From an uncultured Acidimicrobiaceae bacterium (GTDB lineage: Bacteria > Actinomycetota > Acidimicrobiia > Spongiisociales > UBA5794): a stretch of 17,091 nt of DNA. The notes beneath the pieces were generated by a model that ran no database searches, was not told the DNA's origin, and was given only the letters and a program-made list of their open reading frames with translations. Location of the stretch: NCBI GenBank assembly GCA_947258635.1, contig CAMYJM010000010.1:1-17091 (forward strand), given 5' to 3'. Below are positions 13,580 through 17,091 of the stretch, piece after piece (the stretch's first letter is position 1; every line of letters begins with the position of its first letter). A program made the position numbers and the translations under genes.

Positions 13580-14842
13580 ATGATCGACGTGGCAATCTTG
13601 CGTAACAACCCGGACGTTCTGGCAGCCTCCCTGCAGCGGCGCGGCATCAGCCGCGACATCGACGCTCTCGTTGCGCTCGACCAGAAGCGCCGCCAGGTGC
13701 GTGGGGCCGCCGAAGACCTGCGAGCCGAGCAGAAAGAGGCTGGGAAGAGCATCGCCCAGCTGGAGGGCGAGGCCAAGACGGCGGCGATCAGCCGGGTCGC
13801 CGAGGTTGCCGAGGCCTACAAGAAGGCTCTTGCCGACGCAGACGCTCTCGACGCGAGCTTTGAAGCGCAATGGGTGACGATCCCCAACCTGGTCGATCCG
13901 ACCGCGGCGGACGGATTCGAAGAGGAGGACGCCGTGGAGCTGAACCGATGGGGTGAGCAGCCCGATCCCGCGGTGGCGTCCCGCGACCACGTTGAATTGG
14001 GGGAGATGCACGGCTTTCTCGATATCGAGCGGGCCGCCAAGGTCTCGGGCTCCCGCTTCGGGTATCTGCTGGGCCCCCTGGTCCGACTCGAGTTTGCCCT
14101 GGTCCAATACGCTCTCGACACGCTGGAGCCGCACGGGTTTGTACCGGTCGTGACGCCCGTTCTGGTGCGCAGCAACGCGCTCTACGGTACCGGGTTCTTC
14201 CCGGGTGACGAGGAGCAGGTCTACAGCTTGCCGGCGGACGACCTCTACCTGATTGGGACTTCCGAGGTGTCGCTCGCCGCCATGCACGGTGACGAGATCC
14301 TCGACGGCGCCAGCCTGCCGCTGCGATACGTCGGTTTCTCGACTTGCTTCCGACGGGAGTCAGGCACATACGGCAAAGACACCCGGGGCATATTCCGGGT
14401 CCATCAGTTCGACAAGATCGAGATGTTCACCTTCTGCAAGCCGGAGGCATCCGCCGAGACACACGACTTCTTGCTGGCCCGCGAGGAGGAGCTGGTGCAG
14501 GGCCTCGGCATCCCGTATCGGGTGGTCAACGTGGCGGCGGGAGACCTCGGCTCCTCGGCGGCCAAGAAGTACGACATCGAGGCATGGTTCCCCGGCCAGA
14601 GTCGCTACCGCGAGATCACCTCGACTTCGAACACAACCGACTACCAGTCACGTCGCCTCAAGATCCGATACAAGGCCGAGCAGGGCAACGAGCTGGTCCA
14701 CACATTGAACGGCACTGCGATTGCGGTGGGCCGTTGGCTGATAGCCCTTGTCGAGAATTTCCAGCAGGCCGACGGCTCCATCGTCGTGCCCGACGTGCTT
14801 CACAGGTACGTGGGATTCGACCGTATCGAATTGCCCGCATAG
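13580..14842 (+). CDS. serS: seryl-tRNA synthetase
   Basis: 420 residues, the usual length. The class II enzyme charges tRNA-Ser (and tRNA-Sec where present) with serine in the cytoplasm. The N-terminal arm (about 28-100) is a long helical hairpin rich in Lys, Glu and Ala, which grips the variable arm of tRNA-Ser. The catalytic core has TSE (227-229) for serine, motif 2 from FRRE (257-260) through GTYGKDTRGIFRVHQF, and motif 3 at NGTAIAVGR (377-385), where the common form is LNGSGLAVGR. No strong ribosome binding site is seen before the ATG. The methyltransferase gene follows 3 bases after the stop. Confidence 0.97.
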   Translation: MIDVAILRNNPDVLAASLQRRGISRDIDALVALDQKRRQVRGAAEDLRAEQKEAGKSIAQLEGEAKTAAISRVAEVAEAYKKALADADALDASFEAQWVTIPNLVDPTAADGFEEEDAVELNRWGEQPDPAVASRDHVELGEMHGFLDIERAAKVSGSRFGYLLGPLVRLEFALVQYALDTLEPHGFVPVVTPVLVRSNALYGTGFFPGDEEQVYSLPADDLYLIGTSEVSLAAMHGDEILDGASLPLRYVGFSTCFRRESGTYGKDTRGIFRVHQFDKIEMFTFCKPEASAETHDFLLAREEELVQGLGIPYRVVNVAAGDLGSSAAKKYDIEAWFPGQSRYREITSTSNTTDYQSRRLKIRYKAEQGNELVHTLNGTAIAVGRWLIALVENFQQADGSIVVPDVLHRYVGFDRIELPA

Positions 14843-14845
14843 CAA

Positions 14846-15475
14846 ATGTCTAACGGCAGGGTGTTCGCAGACATTGCGGACCGCTATGACCGGATCAACC
14901 GCGTGCTGTCGCTCGGCCAGGATCAGGCATGGCGAATGCGGGCCGTCTCTCACCTGCCGTCGGGCCGTTTGCTCGACCTGGGCGCCGGCACGGGCGCAGC
15001 CAACGAGATCTTCGGCCGGTTTGAGGTTGTGGCGCTCGACCCGGCTCCGGCAATGCTCGCTCGCAACGCGGCCCCCAATCGAGTCGTCGCAGTAGGGGAA
15101 TCTCTGCCCTTCATCGGTGAGTCGTTCGACGCCGTGTTCAGTGCCTATGTGGTACGCAACCTGCATTCGCTCGAGGCGACCCTCGATGAGATCAACCGGA
15201 TCTTGCGGCCTGGAGGCCGGGCCGGCCTCGTCGACCTGGGTCGGCCGGCCACACGTGTGAAGGCCCGGGTCCATCGGGTGGGCACCGGCGTTGTGCTGCC
15301 ATTGGTCGGGCTCGTGGCCGGGGCCCGGGCGGAGTACTCCTACCTCCACCACAGCCTCGACAAGCTGGCGGCGCCCGAGCAGCTATATGCGTCCACCCCG
15401 TTCGATATCGTCGACATCTGGCGTATGGGCCCGCTCGGCTTCGTATATGGAGTGGTCCTCGAGAAGCGCCGCTGA
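14846..15475 (+). CDS. MenG/UbiE-type class I SAM methyltransferase
   Basis: 209 residues, a little shorter than typical MenG (about 230). The opening FADIADRYDRINRVLSLGQDQAWR is the family signature, followed by the SAM-binding LDLGAGTG (43-50), acidic Asp65 at the end of strand 2, and RNLHSLEATLDEINRILRPGGR (104-125), the equivalent of the RNVxD segment. Demethylmenaquinone methyltransferase would complete menaquinone, the quinone expected in an actinobacterium. The loss of the usual Asp in the RN segment and the short length leave room for a related methyltransferase. It starts 3 bases after serS and is probably translated by coupling. Confidence 0.85.
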   Translation: MSNGRVFADIADRYDRINRVLSLGQDQAWRMRAVSHLPSGRLLDLGAGTGAANEIFGRFEVVALDPAPAMLARNAAPNRVVAVGESLPFIGESFDAVFSAYVVRNLHSLEATLDEINRILRPGGRAGLVDLGRPATRVKARVHRVGTGVVLPLVGLVAGARAEYSYLHHSLDKLAAPEQLYASTPFDIVDIWRMGPLGFVYGVVLEKRR

Positions 15476-15507
15476 GGGCGAGCCTGCACCGACGGGTCCC
15501 GATCCCG

Positions 15508-15513
15508 TAGGCT
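15508..15513 (+). promoter_or_regulatory. possible -10 box of the universal stress protein gene
   Basis: TAGGCT lies 46 bases before the ATG at 15560, leaving a leader that includes the GGGAG ribosome binding site at 15545-15549. No clear -35 element is present. Confidence 0.4.
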
Positions 15514-15559
15514 GCAGCGGACGCAATCGATATCTGTCACACCTGGGAGCAGTCTGCGC

Positions 15560-15985
15560 ATGAATTCGATACTGGTACCGCTCGACACGTCCGAGGCGGC
15601 CGCCAAGGCGATCGAGCCGGCGATGGAATTGGCCGAGGCGCTCGACAGTTCGTTGCTGTTGCTCGCTGTCAGCGATGTCGTCGTCACCAACGCCATGCGG
15701 CCCGTAATGGAGTCGGAGCGCATCACGGTCGAGCAGGCTCTCAAGTCATACCTCGGCCAACATGCGTCGTCTCTCGGGGGCAGAGGCATCGGCATCGAGG
15801 CACTGGTCTTGGAGGCGTCGGACCCGGCAGCCGCCATCATCGATACCGCCGAAGATCGCGGCGTCGCGATGATCGTCATGTGCAGCCACGGGCGCAGCGG
15901 CGCTGCTCGCTGGCTGCTCGGCTCCACCGCCGACCGCGTTGTCCGCTCGTCGCGCGTCCCGGTGCACCTCATACCCGTCAGGTAG
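15560..15985 (+). CDS. universal stress protein (UspA family)
   Basis: 141 residues, one Usp domain of normal length. The start SILVPLDTSEAAAKAIEPAMELA and the end RVPVHLIPV are typical. The ATP-binding motif is usually G-2x-G-9x-G(S/T). Here it reads C108-S-H-G111, nine residues, then G121-S122, so the first Gly is Cys while the rest is intact; ATP binding is probable but not certain. Such proteins help survival under starvation, hypoxia or other stress. GGGAG at 15545-15549 supports the ATG. It is probably transcribed alone from its own promoter, with a hairpin 15 bases after the stop. Confidence 0.93.
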   Translation: MNSILVPLDTSEAAAKAIEPAMELAEALDSSLLLLAVSDVVVTNAMRPVMESERITVEQALKSYLGQHASSLGGRGIGIEALVLEASDPAAAIIDTAEDRGVAMIVMCSHGRSGAARWLLGSTADRVVRSSRVPVHLIPVR

Positions 15986-15999
15986 GCTCGGCTCGAATC

Positions 16000-16022
16000 A
16001 GGCTTCGACCTCCGACAAGCCT
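16000..16022. terminator. hairpin between the Usp gene and SRP RNA
   Basis: AGGCTT (16000-16005) pairs with AAGCCT (16017-16022) around an 11-base loop. On the + strand TTGT follows, so it can end the Usp message. On the - strand it begins 2 bases after the SRP RNA 3' end and may serve it as well. Confidence 0.55.
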
Positions 16023-16024
16023 TT

Positions 16025-16300
16025 GTACCGTGCCCCCCGCCTTCGAATGAATCGCCGCCGGCGCGTTCCGGGTCATCGACTCCGGCCAGGCTGTCCTACG
16101 GCACCCGAGAGCAGATTGCTTAGGGCTGCTTCCTTCCGGACCTGACCCGATTCACAACGTCCCGCCGCGTAGGACCCGGCCTTCATCGCCGATGGGCCCG
16201 GCGCTGGCCCGGCAACTTCTCACCCTCAGGCGGGGGATCAGCCCCGCATGAAGAGGGTTTCGGGTTCAGGGCACCTCTAGCGCCCCACCTTGCACGGTAC
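16025..16300 (-). ncRNA. ffs: signal recognition particle RNA, large (Alu-domain) type
   Basis: About 276 bases. SRP RNA binds Ffh and targets nascent membrane and secreted proteins to FtsY. On the - strand the S-domain tip GTCAGGTCCGGAAGGAAGC (within 16125-16146) is the near-universal Ffh-binding hairpin. Its stem continues with GTCCTACG pairing with CGTAGGAC and AGGC with GCCT (16171-16182 with 16088-16100). The ends pair exactly: GTACCGTGC at the 5' end (16300-16292) with GCACGGTAC at the 3' end (16033-16025). The 5' part, with CCGTGC, GGTGGGG, GGTGCCCTG, ACCCG and a GC-rich hairpin (16222-16258), aligns by eye with the Alu domain of the roughly 270-base Bacillus RNA. Most known actinobacteria carry a short form of about 100 bases. 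Confidence 0.93.
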
Positions 16301-16305
16301 GGAAG

Positions 16306-16311
16306 AGGCTA
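16306..16311 (-). promoter_or_regulatory. -10 box of SRP RNA
   Basis: TAGCCT on the - strand, 5 bases before the predicted RNA 5' end at 16300, exactly where a -10 box should be. The -35 element is not clear. Confidence 0.55.
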
Positions 16312-16339
16312 GCTGGACTGTCCCGCAAGGTTGTTGAAG

Positions 16340-16438
16340 TCATCCGCCGATGGCAGAGGCGATTAGGCAGTCGAGCCACAGCGGTGCACCTCCGGCGAGC
16401 CGCCACACGTGGTCAACATCCCGCTCGGCATAACCGGA
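16340..16438 (-). pseudogene. possible HNH-nuclease fragment
   Basis: The - strand frame reads AERDVDHVWRLAGGAPLWLD, then CLIASAIGG and a stop. The DVDHV...AGG...LD pattern resembles the core of HNH nucleases, but the Cys pairs and the rest of the domain are missing and the frame upstream enters the YdeI gene. It may be a decayed remnant or chance. Nothing else is seen in 16312-16470. Confidence 0.2.
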
Positions 16439-16470
16439 TATCGGCGGTGGTCGAGGGCAACCGAGGAGAG

Positions 16471-17079
16471 CTAGGCGGAGCCACGACTCCCGCCGGGAGA
16501 GAGCCTGCGTATCGCCTCCTTGATACGGTCGGCACGGGTAGCTGGCCGTTTGGCGGACTGAATCCACCAGAGGTATTGCTTCTTGGCCGAGTCGCCCAGC
16601 GCTTCATAGGCGGCCTCAGCGTCAGGGACCGCCTGGAGGGCGGTCCTCAGGTCAAGGGGAACGATGAGGGCATCGACGTCGTCGAGCTGAGACCACGAGC
16701 CGTCGGCCTTGGCCCGGTCGATGGCTGCCTGACCGGCCTCGGTCATCAGTCCTGCCCTGACCAGCCGGTCGATCCGTTCCTTATTGACCGCCGACCACAA
16801 CCCACCGCTTCGACGTGGAGAGAACCACTGCATCACCCGGTCATCGTCGACCCGCCGGACCCGACTGTCGATCCACCCGAAGCACAATGCCTCCTCGACC
16901 ACATCGTCATAGACCGGACCATCAAGGCTGCTCGACTTCTTGCGGTAGATAATCCAGAGACCCTCTCGCCGGTCAAGATTCGAGGCGAGCCATCCGCGCC
17001 AACCGGTACGGGTCGGCGGGGCCAGAACGTCTTTGCCATCCGGCGACGTGGGATCGTCGAGGTCATCGATCCGTGCCAT
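16471..17079 (-). CDS. YdeI/OmpD-associated family protein
   Basis: 202 residues from ATG 17079 (a TTG three codons upstream at 17088 is possible; the window ends at 17091). The patterns VEEALCFGWIDSRVRRVDDDR, FSPRRSGGLWSAVNKERIDRL, AKADGSW, VPLDLRTAL and YLWWIQSAKRPATRADRI match the YdeI/OmdA family closely. These are soluble proteins of about 190 to 200 residues. Members are linked by annotation to bacteriocin or peptide resistance, but the molecular activity is not established. It stands alone on the - strand, ahead of the SRP RNA. The ribosome binding site and promoter lie beyond the window edge. Confidence 0.9.
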   Translation of the reverse strand: MARIDDLDDPTSPDGKDVLAPPTRTGWRGWLASNLDRREGLWIIYRKKSSSLDGPVYDDVVEEALCFGWIDSRVRRVDDDRVMQWFSPRRSGGLWSAVNKERIDRLVRAGLMTEAGQAAIDRAKADGSWSQLDDVDALIVPLDLRTALQAVPDAEAAYEALGDSAKKQYLWWIQSAKRPATRADRIKEAIRRLSPGGSRGSA

Positions 17080-17091
17080 GGCAGCCAACCC

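Noticed and set aside
13124..14287. 387-codon - strand frame opposite DUF4446 and serS
   Set aside because: It is antisense to serS, which has all class II motifs; no domain is recognisable.
16088..16182. SRP RNA of the short type (about 95 bases)
   Set aside because: The outer ends at 16300 and 16025 pair perfectly and the 5' domain matches the large type, so the longer gene is preferred.
16222..16258. Hairpin first considered a separate riboswitch or hammerhead-like ribozyme (CGAAAC and CTGATC nearby)
   Set aside because: The hammerhead core order is wrong, and the hairpin is explained as part of the Alu domain of the large SRP RNA.

Overview
The window reads as ordinary chromosome of a high-GC Gram-positive bacterium, most likely an actinobacterium outside the well-studied mycobacteria and streptomycetes. 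The main reason is the division and serine/threonine-kinase cluster (crgA, a class E sortase, pabA, pknB, pbpA, rodA, pstP, fhaB, fhaA, then a tRNA-Leu). Its order closely follows the one known around crgA-trpG-pknB-pknA-pbpA-rodA-pstP-fhaB-fhaA in mycobacteria. Several genes have TANNNT -10 boxes 7 to 9 bases from the start codon, which suggests leaderless transcripts, common in actinobacteria. The exact class cannot be fixed from sequence alone; Acidimicrobiia or another early branch is a guess.

Layout. Positions 1-346 hold a 69-bp direct repeat (two copies, 119 bp apart) that resembles the 3' half of a tRNA, and no gene. Positions 347-1757 carry a thiolase and a small zinc-ribbon membrane protein on the + strand. 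Positions 1780-2528 carry a DUF5684 membrane protein and CrgA on the - strand, separated by a 17-bp inverted repeat. Positions 2691-4188 are a tightly coupled + strand operon: class E sortase, a 49-residue membrane protein, and a PabA/TrpG glutamine amidotransferase, each overlapping the next by 4 bases. Positions 4204-11057 are a long - strand operon running fhaA, fhaB, pstP, rodA, pbpA, pknB; four of these genes overlap by ATGA. It probably starts at a leaderless promoter before fhaA. A tRNA-Leu(CAG) diverges from it.

Positions 11483-12025 encode a DinB/DUF664-type protein (-). It diverges from a + strand set: an unknown membrane-anchored protein, a DUF4446 protein, serS, a MenG/UbiE-type methyltransferase, and a universal stress protein. 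Positions 16025-16300 (-) hold a signal recognition particle RNA of the large, Alu-domain type, and the window ends in a YdeI/OmpD-associated family gene (-).

How the genes work together. PknB (five PASTA repeats) would sense cell-wall fragments. PstP reverses its phosphorylation, and FhaA and FhaB bind phosphothreonine targets. RodA and PbpA polymerise and cross-link peptidoglycan, and CrgA helps assemble the divisome. The most informative unexpected items are the large SRP RNA, the tRNA-like tandem repeat at the left edge, the 2205-2246 palindrome, the small coupled membrane protein next to the sortase, and the 15-threonine tail of PknB. I did not see a clearly novel defence or mobile system.
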